This document shows positions 37,027 through 45,660 of a stretch of 64,000 nt of DNA, piece by piece (position 1 is the stretch's first letter; each line of letters starts with the position of its first letter). The notes beneath the pieces are model-generated. The model saw only the letters and a list, made by a program, of their open reading frames with translations, was not told the DNA's origin and did not search any database. The translations under genes were made by a program, and so were the position numbers. This stretch comes from Sphingopyxis sp. (GTDB lineage Bacteria; Pseudomonadota; Alphaproteobacteria; Sphingomonadales; Sphingomonadaceae). The stretch is from assembly GCF_016793825.1 (NCBI RefSeq), contig NZ_JAEULM010000030.1, positions 62,001 to 126,000 of the forward strand, read 5' to 3'.

Positions 37027-39060
37027 ATGACGAACGAAGTGGACCAGACCGCATCGCTGGAGCCAGGCGCGCCGCCTGCCGATGTCCGCATGATCCACCC
37101 CGGCGACCACAATGGCTGGTTCGGCCACCCCCGGCAGTTGAAGCGCCTGTTCACCACCGAGATGTGGGAGCGTTTTGGCTACTACGGGATGCGCGCCATC
37201 CTGACGCTGTATCTCGCGAACCATTTCCTGTTCAGCGACACGACGACCGCCGGCATTTATGGTGGTTTCACGGCACTGGTGTACCTGACGCCGCTGATCG
37301 GCGGCCTGATCGCAGACCGCTATCTGGGTTCGAAGCGATCGGTGAAGTTCGGCGCGATCCTGATGGCGCTCGGCTATTTTACCCTCTGTTTCGGCGGCGA
37401 TACCGCGAAACCCTTCGCGACGATCGATGCGCAGCGTTATGACGTCACGATCGAGGCGAAAGCCGATGGCGGCGGGGACGCGCGGTTCGTCACCGTCGAT
37501 GGCCAGAAGCTGGAAATCCGCGGGAACGAGGACAAGTCGGTCTCGTTGCTCAGCGCGGACGGCGCCGAAGCACGCAAGATCGCGCCCGAAAACTTCAAAT
37601 CCGATGCCGAGCGTTCGCCGATGTTTATCGCGATCCTGCTCGTCGGCCTTGGCCTCGTCACGGTCGGCAACGGTTTCTTCAAGCCCAATATCTCGACCAT
37701 CGTCGGTTCGCTTTATGACGATGGCGACCGCCGCCGCGATGCCGGTTTCACCATTTTTTACATGGGCATCAACCTCGGCTCGCTGGTCTCGCAATTCTTC
37801 TGCCCGATCCTTGCCGAAGCGGTCGGCTGGTGGGCGGGTTTCGGCCTTGCGGCGATCGGCATGACCTGTTCCTGGCTGCTGTTCCAGTTCGACGGCGGGC
37901 GCCTCAAGGGCTATGGCGAACGACCGGAAGGCGCCGATCCGAAGAAGGACTGGCTGATCTACGGCGGCGCGCTCCTCGCGATTCCGCTGGTCTATTTCCT
38001 CTTTTCGAACCTCATGGGCTATGTGAAGCCGGAAGCGGGCACCGGCCTGATCGGTTATCTGTCCACCCTGCCGATCATGGGCAAGGTCATGTTCGGAACC
38101 TTCATCCTCGCGATCCCCGGCATCCTGGCCTGGGCGTGGTTCGCGGGCAACCGCACCGAATTCCAGATGATGCTCGCCGCGATGGTGCTGATCGTCTTCA
38201 ACGTCGTGTTCTGGACGCTGTTCGAACAGGCGGGGTCCTCGCTGACGCTGTTTGCCGAACGCAACACGATGCTCGAGATCGGCTGGACCCAGCCGCTGTT
38301 CGCGATGTTCCGGTCGCTTCCCTTCACTTATTATCTGTTCTTCGCCGCGGTGTTCGGCGGGGTGGCCTGGCTGGCATGGTGGTTCTTCTCGCGCGGGGAA
38401 GACGCGGCCGTGAAACGCACGATGGCGATCGCATGGATCGTCGTCGGCGTTGCCGCGATGATCGGGATGCATATCGCCCGGATGAACGGGTTCGGCAGCG
38501 AGCGCGTCTATGTGATGCCGGCCGGACAGACGCAGATCTTCAACGCGCTGTTCATCGTTCTGCTGGCGCCCGTGTTCAGCATGCTGTGGAACGCGCTCGC
38601 GGCGCGCGGGCTTGAACCCAATATCCCGGTCAAGTTCGGCGTCGCGCTGATGGGCGTCGGCGCGGGCTTTCTGTTCCTCGTCTGGGGCTCGCAGTTCGCC
38701 GATAGCCGGGCGCAGGTCGGGCTGGTCTGGCTCGCCGGTCTCTACCTGATCCACTCGATCGCCGAACTGTGCATTTCGCCCGTCGGGCTGTCGATGATCA
38801 CCAAATTGTCGATCGCGCGCGTTGTCGGGTTGATGATGGGCGTCTGGTTCCTGTCGATCGCGACCGCGCAATATGTCGCGGGCATCGTCGCCCAGTTTGC
38901 GAGCGTCGAGACGGTCGGCGGACAGGTGGCCAACCTGAAGGTCAGCCTTGATACCTATGTCGGCGTATTCCAGACGATCGGGCTTGTTTCGATCGCGATC
39001 GGCGGCGTGCTGCTGCTATTGGCATGGCCGCTCAAATATCTGATGCACGGCGTTAAATAA
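37027..39060 (+). CDS. POT family proton-dependent oligopeptide transporter with periplasmic insert
   Basis: 677 residues, against about 500 for standard members. The proton-coupling motif in TM1 is intact (TTEMWERFGYYGMRAILTLYL) and the PTR2 signature GNGFFKPNISTIVGSLY follows. About 70 extra residues lie between TM3 and TM4 (IDAQRYDVTIEAKADGGG to FKSDAERSP), beta-rich and predicted periplasmic. Imports di- and tripeptides with protons. ATG at 37027 with GGGGAG upstream; a TTG three bases before is less likely. Two amidohydrolase genes follow at once, so the unit looks like peptide uptake plus breakdown. Confidence 0.93.
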   Translation: MTNEVDQTASLEPGAPPADVRMIHPGDHNGWFGHPRQLKRLFTTEMWERFGYYGMRAILTLYLANHFLFSDTTTAGIYGGFTALVYLTPLIGGLIADRYLGSKRSVKFGAILMALGYFTLCFGGDTAKPFATIDAQRYDVTIEAKADGGGDARFVTVDGQKLEIRGNEDKSVSLLSADGAEARKIAPENFKSDAERSPMFIAILLVGLGLVTVGNGFFKPNISTIVGSLYDDGDRRRDAGFTIFYMGINLGSLVSQFFCPILAEAVGWWAGFGLAAIGMTCSWLLFQFDGGRLKGYGERPEGADPKKDWLIYGGALLAIPLVYFLFSNLMGYVKPEAGTGLIGYLSTLPIMGKVMFGTFILAIPGILAWAWFAGNRTEFQMMLAAMVLIVFNVVFWTLFEQAGSSLTLFAERNTMLEIGWTQPLFAMFRSLPFTYYLFFAAVFGGVAWLAWWFFSRGEDAAVKRTMAIAWIVVGVAAMIGMHIARMNGFGSERVYVMPAGQTQIFNALFIVLLAPVFSMLWNALAARGLEPNIPVKFGVALMGVGAGFLFLVWGSQFADSRAQVGLVWLAGLYLIHSIAELCISPVGLSMITKLSIARVVGLMMGVWFLSIATAQYVAGIVAQFASVETVGGQVANLKVSLDTYVGVFQTIGLVSIAIGGVLLLLAWPLKYLMHGVK

Positions 39061-39073
39061 GGGGTTCCCGAAC

Positions 39074-40480
39074 ATGCGTTTATCGATCGCGGCGTTGCCG
39101 CTGCTCGCCCTTGCTGCCTGCACGTCCGGGGCCGGCGGCCCGCAATCGGCGGGGGACAAGCCCGCCGCGACCGCATCGGCCGAAAAGCCGGTGAAGTTCA
39201 ACAAGGACCCTTATCCTTCGACTTACAAGGCGTATCCCAGCCGCCTGACGGTCGTGAAGAACGTCACCATATTTGACGGCGAAGGCGGGCGGATCGACAA
39301 TGGTTCGATCGTTCTGTCGAGCGGCAAGGTCCTGTCGGTGGGCGGCCCCGACATGGAACTGCCGACCGACGCCGACGTCTATGACGGCACCGGCAAATAT
39401 CTGACGCCGGGCGTGATCGATATCCACAGCCATCTGGGCGATTATCCATCGCCCAGCGTCGAAGCGCATTCCGACGGCAATGAGGCGACGGGTCCGATTA
39501 CGGCCGAGGTGTGGAGCGAACATAGCGTCTGGCCGCAGGATCCCGGTTTCACGCGCGCGCTTGCCAATGGCGGTATCACGACGCTGGAAATCCTGCCGGG
39601 CAGTGCGAACCTGATGGGCGGCCGCTCGGTCGTGCTGAAGAATGTTCCGGCGCGCACGGTGCAGGGGATGAAATTCCCCGGTGCGCCCTATGGCCTGAAG
39701 ATGGCGTGCGGCGAAAATCCGAAGCGCGTTTACGGCAGCAAGGGCCGGATGCCCTCGACCCGCATGGGCAATATGGCGGTCGATCGCCAGACCTGGGCCA
39801 AGGCCGCAGCGTACAAGAAGAAACTCGACGAAGGCAAACCCGTCGACCGCGACCTCGCGATGGAAACACTGGCGGGCGTGCTGTCGGGCGAAATCCTCGT
39901 CCAGAACCACTGCTACCGCGCCGACGAAATGGCAAATGTCATCGATATGAGCCACGAGTTCGGGTACAAGGTGTCGGCGTTCCACCATGCGGTCGAGGCC
40001 TACAAGATCGCCGACCTGCTGAAGAAGGAAGGCATTTGCGCCGCGATGTGGGCCGACTGGTGGGGCTTCAAGATGGAAGCCTATGACTCGGTGCCCGAGA
40101 ATATCGCGCTGATGTACAAGGAAGGCGCGTGCACGATCGTCCATTCGGACGACGCGAACCAGATCCAGCGCCTCAATCAGGAAGCGGCCAAGGCGCTTGC
40201 CGCCGGTCGCCGGATGGGCATGCAGATCAGCGACGAACAGGCATGGACCTGGCTTGGCATCAATCCGGCGAAGGCCATCGGCCTGCAGGACAAGATCGGC
40301 AGCCTGAAGCCCGGCAAGATGGCGGACGTCGTGCTGTGGAATGGCAATCCGTTCAGCGTCTATACGCGCCCCGAAAAAGTTTGGATCGACGGCGCGCTGA
40401 TGTTCGATGCGAATGATCCGAAACGGCGGCCGGTGACCGACTTCGAACTTGGCCAGCCGGGCGAAGGAGACGTGAAATGA
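39074..40480 (+). CDS. Amidohydrolase family lipoprotein (active-type)
   Basis: 468 residues. N-terminus MRLSIAALPLLALAAC reads as a lipoprotein signal with lipobox LAAC. Amidohydrolase fold with HxH in GVIDIHSHLGDYP, further His residues (VQNHCYRADE, SAFHHAVEAY) and the Asp in IVHSDDANQ, so the metal site appears complete. Imidazolonepropionase/peptidase-like; substrate unknown. Starts 13 bases after the POT transporter and its stop overlaps the next amidohydrolase start (ATGA), so the three genes form an operon. Confidence 0.88.
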   Translation: MRLSIAALPLLALAACTSGAGGPQSAGDKPAATASAEKPVKFNKDPYPSTYKAYPSRLTVVKNVTIFDGEGGRIDNGSIVLSSGKVLSVGGPDMELPTDADVYDGTGKYLTPGVIDIHSHLGDYPSPSVEAHSDGNEATGPITAEVWSEHSVWPQDPGFTRALANGGITTLEILPGSANLMGGRSVVLKNVPARTVQGMKFPGAPYGLKMACGENPKRVYGSKGRMPSTRMGNMAVDRQTWAKAAAYKKKLDEGKPVDRDLAMETLAGVLSGEILVQNHCYRADEMANVIDMSHEFGYKVSAFHHAVEAYKIADLLKKEGICAAMWADWWGFKMEAYDSVPENIALMYKEGACTIVHSDDANQIQRLNQEAAKALAAGRRMGMQISDEQAWTWLGINPAKAIGLQDKIGSLKPGKMADVVLWNGNPFSVYTRPEKVWIDGALMFDANDPKRRPVTDFELGQPGEGDVK

Positions 40481-41778
40481 TCCGGACTCTCCTTCTCTCC
40501 GCCGCCGCGCTGATCGCGCTTCCCGCCGCCGCGCAGGATATCGCGATCACCAACGCGAAGCTGGTCATCGGCGACGGCAGCGCGCCGATCGAGGGCGGCA
40601 CCGTGGTCGTCCGCGGCGGCAAGGTCGTCGCGGCGGGTGCGGGCGTTGCGGTTCCGGCCGGCATCGAGCGCGTCGATGCGCAGGGCCAATATGTCACGCC
40701 GGGTATCGTCGCGGCGTTCAGTCGTGTCGGGCTGGTCGAGGTGGATGCGGTCACCGGGACCAACGACCGCTCTGCAACCCGGTCGCGCTTCTCGGCCGGG
40801 CTCGACATCGCGCCCGCGCTCAACCCCATGGGTTCGCCGATCGCGGTCAATCGCGCCGCCGGTGTCACCCGGGCGATCGTCGCGCCGGGCAGCAGCAGCA
40901 ATCTGTTCGCCGGACAGGGCGCGGTCGTCGATCTGGCCGATGATATGGACATGGTGACGCGGGCGCGCGCGCTGCAATATGTCGCGTTCGGCGAGGATGG
41001 ATCGGCCCAGGCGGGGGGGAGCCGCGCGGCGACTTTCCTGCTGTTCCGTGAACAATTGCTGGCAGCGCGCAGCTATGCCCGTAACCCCGGCACGCTGGCC
41101 GAGTGGGGTAATGACGCGATGATCCAGCGCGCCGATGCCGAAGCGCTGGTGCGGGTGATCAACGGCACGACGCCGCTGTTCGTGCGCGTCGATCGCGCCG
41201 CCGACATTCTGAATGTGCTGAAGCTTCGCGACGAATTCCCCGCGCTCAAGCTTGTTCTTGTCGGGGCGACCGAGGGATGGCTGGTCGCGCACAATATCGC
41301 GGCGGCGAAGGTCCCCGTGCTGGTTTCGCCGCTGAGCGACCTGCCCGACAGTTTCGAACGGTTGGGTGCGACGCAGTCGAATGCCGGGCGGATGAAGGCG
41401 GCGGGGATCGACGTGTCGGTCGGCGTGTTCGACGATGATGACGCCCACAAGATGGGATATACGACGCAATATGCCGGCAACCTCGTCGGCCTGTCGCGGC
41501 TGCCGGGTGCGAGCGGGCTGACGTGGGATCAGGCGTTCGCCTCGATCACGAGTGCGCCGGCGCGGGCAATCGGCATGGACGGGACGATCGGTTCGCTGAA
41601 GGCGGGCCGCGTCGGCGATATCGTGATCTGGGACAAGGATCCGCTCGAACTCGGCAGTCGTCCGACGATGGTCTGGATCGACGGCAAGCGCCAGTCGCTC
41701 GTCACGCGTCAGGACCGGCTGCGCGATCGCTATCTGACGCCGGTCGAAGGGGCTTTGCCCAAGGCGTATGACAGGTGA
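40477..41778 (+). CDS. Amidohydrolase paralogue lacking the HxH metal motif
   Basis: 433 residues with a signal peptide (MIRTLLLSAAALIALPAAAQ). Overall fold matches its neighbour (N-terminal beta-sandwich AQDIAITNAKLVIGDGSAPIEGG; C-terminal GTIGSLKAGRVGDIVIWDKDP). Where HxH is expected the sequence is TPGIVAAFSRVGLVE, and no clear replacement for the later His ligands is seen (LVLVGATEGWLVAHN). It is likely catalytically inactive and may pair with the upstream active-type protein. Translationally coupled to it by ATGA. Confidence 0.85.
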   Translation: MIRTLLLSAAALIALPAAAQDIAITNAKLVIGDGSAPIEGGTVVVRGGKVVAAGAGVAVPAGIERVDAQGQYVTPGIVAAFSRVGLVEVDAVTGTNDRSATRSRFSAGLDIAPALNPMGSPIAVNRAAGVTRAIVAPGSSSNLFAGQGAVVDLADDMDMVTRARALQYVAFGEDGSAQAGGSRAATFLLFREQLLAARSYARNPGTLAEWGNDAMIQRADAEALVRVINGTTPLFVRVDRAADILNVLKLRDEFPALKLVLVGATEGWLVAHNIAAAKVPVLVSPLSDLPDSFERLGATQSNAGRMKAAGIDVSVGVFDDDDAHKMGYTTQYAGNLVGLSRLPGASGLTWDQAFASITSAPARAIGMDGTIGSLKAGRVGDIVIWDKDPLELGSRPTMVWIDGKRQSLVTRQDRLRDRYLTPVEGALPKAYDR

Positions 41779-41810
41779 TAATGTCGGGTGAGGGCGTTCG
41801 TCCCCAATTC

Positions 41811-41885
41811 CTCATCCCGGTGAAGGCCGGGTTCTCGACGTAGCGACCACGCACGGGCGAGACCCCGGCCCGCGCCGGGGTGACG
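41811..41885. repeat. Dispersed palindromic repeat, copy 1
   Basis: Two palindromic arms (41811-41840 and 41858-41885) built on CCCGG.GAAGGCCGGG and CCCCGGC..GCCGGGG, ending in GTGACG. Degenerate relative of the near-perfect copy at 62650 and the copy at 57447. Intergenic, between an amidohydrolase and the NnrU gene. Confidence 0.6.
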
Positions 41886-41893
41886 ATTTGACG

Positions 41894-41926
41894 ATGAACG
41901 GCCCCGAAAGGAGAGGGGCCGTTCAT
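41894..41926 (+). promoter_or_regulatory. Perfect hairpin presenting the Shine-Dalgarno and burying the start codon of NnrU gene
   Basis: ATGAACGGCCCC (41894-41905) pairs perfectly with GGGGCCGTTCAT (41915-41926). The 9-base loop GAAAGGAGA holds the Shine-Dalgarno AAGGAG, and the first two bases of the NnrU ATG (41925-41927) are in the stem. A translational switch is inferred. Confidence 0.5.
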
Positions 41927-42626
41927 GCAACCCATGTCGCTTTTGATCACGACCTGCGTCCTGTTCGTCGGGACGCATTTCGCGTTGTCGCATCCGCTTC
42001 GCGCCGGGCTCGTGGCGCGACTGGGCGAACGTGGCTTCCTGATCACCTATTCGATCGTCGCTATCGCGACCTTTGTCCTGATCGTGCAGGCGTGGCGCGG
42101 CATGCCGCCCGAGCCACCGCTCTGGATCGTCGACGATCCGCTGTGGATGCTTGCGTCCGTGCTCGTGCTGTTTGCGAGCATCCTGTTCATGGGATCGCTG
42201 ATCGGCAATCCGGCGCTGCCGGCGCCGAACGCCGCAGCGGCAACGCAATCCGCGCCGCGCGGCGTCTTCGCGATCACGCGGCACCCGATGATGTGGGGAT
42301 TTACACTCTGGGCGCTGGCGCATGCGCTGGTGATGCCGACCCCCGGACAGATCGTGCTTTCATCGACCATCGCATTCCTCGCGCTCGTCGGATCGGCGGG
42401 GCAGGACGCGAAGAAGGCGCAGGTGATGGGCGATAGCTGGCGACACTGGGCGGCACGGACGAGCTTCGTTCCGTTCGCGCGGCAAGTCGGGGGTGTCACG
42501 CCGTGGGGCGATACGATCCCGCGCGGTCATGCGTTGTTTGGTGGCATCGTGCTGTGGCTTGTCGCGACATGGGCGCACGGCGCGCTTGGTTTCATGGCGG
42601 CCGGGTTGTGGCGCTGGGTAGGATAG
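41925..42626 (+). CDS. NnrU family membrane protein
   Basis: 233 residues, about six membrane segments. The NnrU signature is the central ITRHPMMWGFTLWALAHAL with a conserved Arg-His-Pro, plus FVGTHFALSHPLRAGLVARLGERGF near the N-terminus. NnrU was found beside nitric oxide reductase genes and is linked to nitrogen oxide metabolism, but many members lie outside denitrification loci, as here; the fold resembles membrane methyltransferases. ATG at 41925 has AAGGAG in the loop of a 12-bp hairpin; a second ATG at 41934 could serve. Confidence 0.87.
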   Translation: MQPMSLLITTCVLFVGTHFALSHPLRAGLVARLGERGFLITYSIVAIATFVLIVQAWRGMPPEPPLWIVDDPLWMLASVLVLFASILFMGSLIGNPALPAPNAAAATQSAPRGVFAITRHPMMWGFTLWALAHALVMPTPGQIVLSSTIAFLALVGSAGQDAKKAQVMGDSWRHWAARTSFVPFARQVGGVTPWGDTIPRGHALFGGIVLWLVATWAHGALGFMAAGLWRWVG

Positions 42627-42633
42627 GGACGCG

Positions 42634-43182
42634 ATGAACCGCGAGGAAAAGATCGCCGACCTGTCGCTGCGGCTGCTGGGCCGCGCTTATGATCAGCTCG
42701 ATCCGGCGGAACAGCGCGTCATTGGCGCGATTGCCGAGCGCCAGCCGACGAGCCGGGATCCGGGCGACGACGATGATGACGATGAAACGGCGCGGGGCAG
42801 TTTCGGCGACCGATTGGCCGACAGGGTGGCGGCGGTCGGTGGGTCTTGGGGTTTTATCATCGGTTTCGGCATCGTGCTGTTCGTGTGGATGCTGGTCAAT
42901 TCGAAGGCGCTCGAAAGTCTGGGCCTGACCTTCGATCCCTTTCCGTTCATCTTTCTGAACCTGATGCTGTCGATGCTGGCGGCCATTCAGGCGCCGGTGA
43001 TCATGATGAGCCAGAATCGGCAAGCGGCAAAGGACCGGCTGACCGAAAAACTGGACTATGAGATCAATCTGCGCGCCGAGCTGGAGATCATGCGGCTGCA
43101 CGAGAAGCTCGATCAGCTGCGCTTTCACGAACTGCGCGACAAGGTCGACGAACTGTGCACGCGGCTGGGCAAGGACGGTTGA
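42634..43182 (+). CDS. DUF1003 membrane protein
   Basis: 182 residues. An acidic patch (DPGDDDDDDETARG) is followed by DRLADRVAAVGGSWGFIIGFGIVLFVWMLVN, FDPFPFIFLNLMLSMLAAIQAPVIMMSQNRQAAKDR and a charged C-terminal helix (EINLRAELEIMRLHEKLDQLRFHEL). That is the DUF1003 pattern with two membrane segments and a conserved PFIFLNL..S..AA..AP.I..SQNRQ. Function unknown. Starts 7 bases after the NnrU gene, probably cotranscribed. Confidence 0.9.
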   Translation: MNREEKIADLSLRLLGRAYDQLDPAEQRVIGAIAERQPTSRDPGDDDDDDETARGSFGDRLADRVAAVGGSWGFIIGFGIVLFVWMLVNSKALESLGLTFDPFPFIFLNLMLSMLAAIQAPVIMMSQNRQAAKDRLTEKLDYEINLRAELEIMRLHEKLDQLRFHELRDKVDELCTRLGKDG

Positions 43183-43222
43183 GCCAAGGGCGGTTCGGGG
43201 TGGGCACCTGATCGGTGCTGGC

Positions 43223-43260
43223 CCACCCCCAACCCCTCCCGCCTGCGGGAGGGAAGAAGA
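43223..43260. repeat. CCCCTCCCGC-type palindromic repeat, copy 1
   Basis: A 9-bp hairpin CCCTCCCGC/GCGGGAGGG (43234-43253) follows CCCACCCCCAA. A related longer element is at 48412. Intergenic between convergent genes. Confidence 0.5.
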
Positions 43261-43295
43261 ACCTCCGCAACCGGTCGAAACCGGCCGCTGCCGCC

Positions 43296-44291
43296 CTAAA
43301 GCCGCACCATCCGCATCCCCCGTTCGCCATAGCGCGGTCCGCTCGTCCCGCCTCGGGGGGCTGCCGCGTCGATGGCGGCAAGGTCGTCGGCGGTCAGCGT
43401 CACGTCGGCGGCGGCCACGCTGTCTTCCATCGTCGCGCGGCGTTTGGTGCCGGGGATGGGGACGATGTCGTCGCCCTGTGCCAGCAGCCAGGCCAGCGCG
43501 ATCTGGGCGTTCGAGACGCCATGCCTTGCCGCCACGCCGGCGATCGCATCGACGATCGCGAGATTGGCGGGAAGATTTTCTTCCGAGTATCGCGGATCGT
43601 TGCGGCGCCAGTCATTCTCCGGCAGTTCGTCGCGGCTGCGGATCGTGCCCGCCAGGAAGCCGCGGCCGAGCGGCGAATAGGGAATGAAGCCGACGCCGTT
43701 GTCGCGGCAGGCGGCCAGGATTTCCTCTTCGACGTCGCGTTCCCAGATCGAATATTCGCTTTGCAGCGCGGTGATCGGCGCGACCTTGGCGGCGCGGCGG
43801 ATCGTGTCGGGGCCCGCTTCGGACAGCGCGATGTGGCGGACCTTGCCCTCCTTCACCAGGTCCATCATCCCGCCGACGGTCTCCTCGATCGGCACCGACG
43901 GATCGACGCGGTGCTGGTAGAACAGGTCGATCGTGTCGATGCCGAGCCGCCGGAGCGATCCTTCGCAGGCGCGGCGGGCATTCTCCGGCGAGCCGTCGAT
44001 GCCGACGACCTCGTTGCCGTCGAAGCGGAAGCCGAACTTGGTCGCGATGACCAGACCGTCGCGTTTGCCCCTGATGGCTTCGCCGAGCAGTCCTTCGTTG
44101 CTGAACGGCCCATAGAGTTCGGCGGTGTCGAAGAAGGTGACGCCCAGATCGATCGCGCGATGGAGGGTGCGCGTCGATTCATCGAGGTCGGCGGCTTCGC
44201 CGTACAGGATATTGCCGCTCTTGATCATCGGCATGCAGCCGATACCGATCGCGGACACTTCAAGGCCGTGGCCGAGCTTGCGATATTTCAT
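43296..44291 (-). CDS. Aldo/keto reductase
   Basis: 331 residues, (beta/alpha)8 barrel. Catalytic tetrad elements: Asp and Tyr in FFDTAELYGPFSNEGLLGEAIRG, Lys in VIATKFGFRF, His in FYQHRVDPSVPIEETVG. C-terminal IPGTKRRATMEDSVAAADVTLT binds NADPH. Resembles the AKR11/13 group that reduces varied aldehydes; substrate unknown. Its ATG overlaps the stop of the upstream symporter gene by four bases. Confidence 0.92.
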   Translation of the reverse strand: MKYRKLGHGLEVSAIGIGCMPMIKSGNILYGEAADLDESTRTLHRAIDLGVTFFDTAELYGPFSNEGLLGEAIRGKRDGLVIATKFGFRFDGNEVVGIDGSPENARRACEGSLRRLGIDTIDLFYQHRVDPSVPIEETVGGMMDLVKEGKVRHIALSEAGPDTIRRAAKVAPITALQSEYSIWERDVEEEILAACRDNGVGFIPYSPLGRGFLAGTIRSRDELPENDWRRNDPRYSEENLPANLAIVDAIAGVAARHGVSNAQIALAWLLAQGDDIVPIPGTKRRATMEDSVAAADVTLTADDLAAIDAAAPRGGTSGPRYGERGMRMVRL

Positions 44292-45541
44292 GGCGTCTCT
44301 CCTGCTGGGGGTGCATTATCATCGGTGCCGTTGGCGGCATATCTGGTCGCGGCGACGTCGGCGACGACATTGCCGAGGGTGCGGAAGATGTCGGGGAAGG
44401 TTTCGACCGCGACCAGCAGACCGAGCGGCGCGACGGGCACACCCATCGATATCGCGATCGGCGCGATCGAAGTCACGAAGCTGATCGAGCCGGGAAGGCT
44501 GACCGACGACAGCGCGGCGGCGAGGGCGACCGCCAGCCCGATCGCCATTTCCCATGGCGTCAACTGGATGCCGAACAGCCAGGCGAGGTAGACGACGACC
44601 GCGAGGTTCATCGCCGGGCTGGTGAAACGGAACAGCGCAACCGCGAGCGGCAGGACGATGTCGGCCTTCTTGGGATCGACGTCCAGATCGGCGGCGGCCC
44701 GAAGCATCGCGGGCAGGCTGGCCAGCGAGCTTTGCGTGCTGAGTGCGACGGCGAACGTCGGCACCATCGCCCGCACGAAGCGCCGCAGGGGAATGCGGAC
44801 CACGAAGGTGGCGAGCAGGAGCCCGAGAATGATCGTGCAGACGCCGATGGCCGAGAGCATCAGCACATAGTGCAAGAGCCCGCCGAACGCCGCGACGCCG
44901 GCCTTGACCGCCAGCGCGTAGCCAAGCGCGAATACCCCAATCGGCGCAAGCGCGAGTACCCAGCCGATCACGACCAGCATCGCATCGCCGAGCGCCTTGA
45001 AGAAGCCCGAAAGGGTCGCACGCTCTGCGGTGCCGATGCGGGTGATCGCGAAGGCGAATATGGTGGTGAAGACGATCAGCGGCAGGATCGCGCCTTCGGC
45101 AGCGGCGGCGATCGGGTTCGTGGGAATCAGCGACAGCAGAAAGTCCGCGAAATGAGGAGATGTCGCCGCTTCGGTGCTGCCGCCGAGACCGTGGCGCAGT
45201 CCCTCGGCCGCGCCGATGGACATCGGGAAGGCGCGCAGCAACAGGGGCAGAACGAGCAAGGTCATCAGGCCGGCCAGAAGGTTGGCGACGATAAAGATCG
45301 CGACCGCCCGTCCCGCCAGTTTGCCGGCGCGCGCGGCGTCGGCCGTCGCGGTGATGCCGGTGATCAACAATGCGACGATCAATGGGACGATCGTCATCTT
45401 GAGCGCGTTGAGCCAGAGCAGGCCGATGGGTTCAATGAAAGGCAGGGTGGCGGTGCCGGTCGCCGGCGACACCATCTCGACGGCGATACCCAGAAGCATG
45501 CCGACGACCAGCGCCGAAAGGATGATCCATGCGGATTTCAA
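44288..45541 (-). CDS. Dicarboxylate/amino acid:cation symporter (SLC1/GltP type)
   Basis: 417 residues. Typical DAACS architecture: ALKMTIVPLIVALLITGI (TM3 region), the Ser-rich re-entrant loop VALSTQSSLASLPAMLRAA, and the substrate-binding TM7/8 region FRFTSPAMNLAVVVYLAWLFG. The family imports glutamate, aspartate or C4-dicarboxylates with Na+ or H+; the usual NMDGT is TSPAMN here, so the substrate may differ. No ATG is available; a TTG at 45541 has GGGAGA at ideal spacing and is preferred over a TTG at 45580. The 3' end overlaps the aldo/keto reductase gene. Confidence 0.88.
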   Translation of the reverse strand: MKSAWIILSALVVGMLLGIAVEMVSPATGTATLPFIEPIGLLWLNALKMTIVPLIVALLITGITATADAARAGKLAGRAVAIFIVANLLAGLMTLLVLPLLLRAFPMSIGAAEGLRHGLGGSTEAATSPHFADFLLSLIPTNPIAAAAEGAILPLIVFTTIFAFAITRIGTAERATLSGFFKALGDAMLVVIGWVLALAPIGVFALGYALAVKAGVAAFGGLLHYVLMLSAIGVCTIILGLLLATFVVRIPLRRFVRAMVPTFAVALSTQSSLASLPAMLRAAADLDVDPKKADIVLPLAVALFRFTSPAMNLAVVVYLAWLFGIQLTPWEMAIGLAVALAAALSSVSLPGSISFVTSIAPIAISMGVPVAPLGLLVAVETFPDIFRTLGNVVADVAATRYAANGTDDNAPPAGETP

Positions 45542-45660
45542 GTTCGATTCTCCCGGTGCCGGTCCCGGCCAGCTTGCCAAGCCAAAAAGGGTGACCTAGG
45601 GCCGTCCGGTGTGCGGGGTGGGCTCTTGTCCTGCCCAACGGATTAAGTAGCAGAGGTGGC

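Noticed and set aside
36934-38871. 645-codon open frame on the minus strand opposite the POT transporter
   Set aside because: Highly charged Arg/Asp/Gln-rich translation without domains; an antisense by-product of GC-rich codon use over a clear transporter gene.
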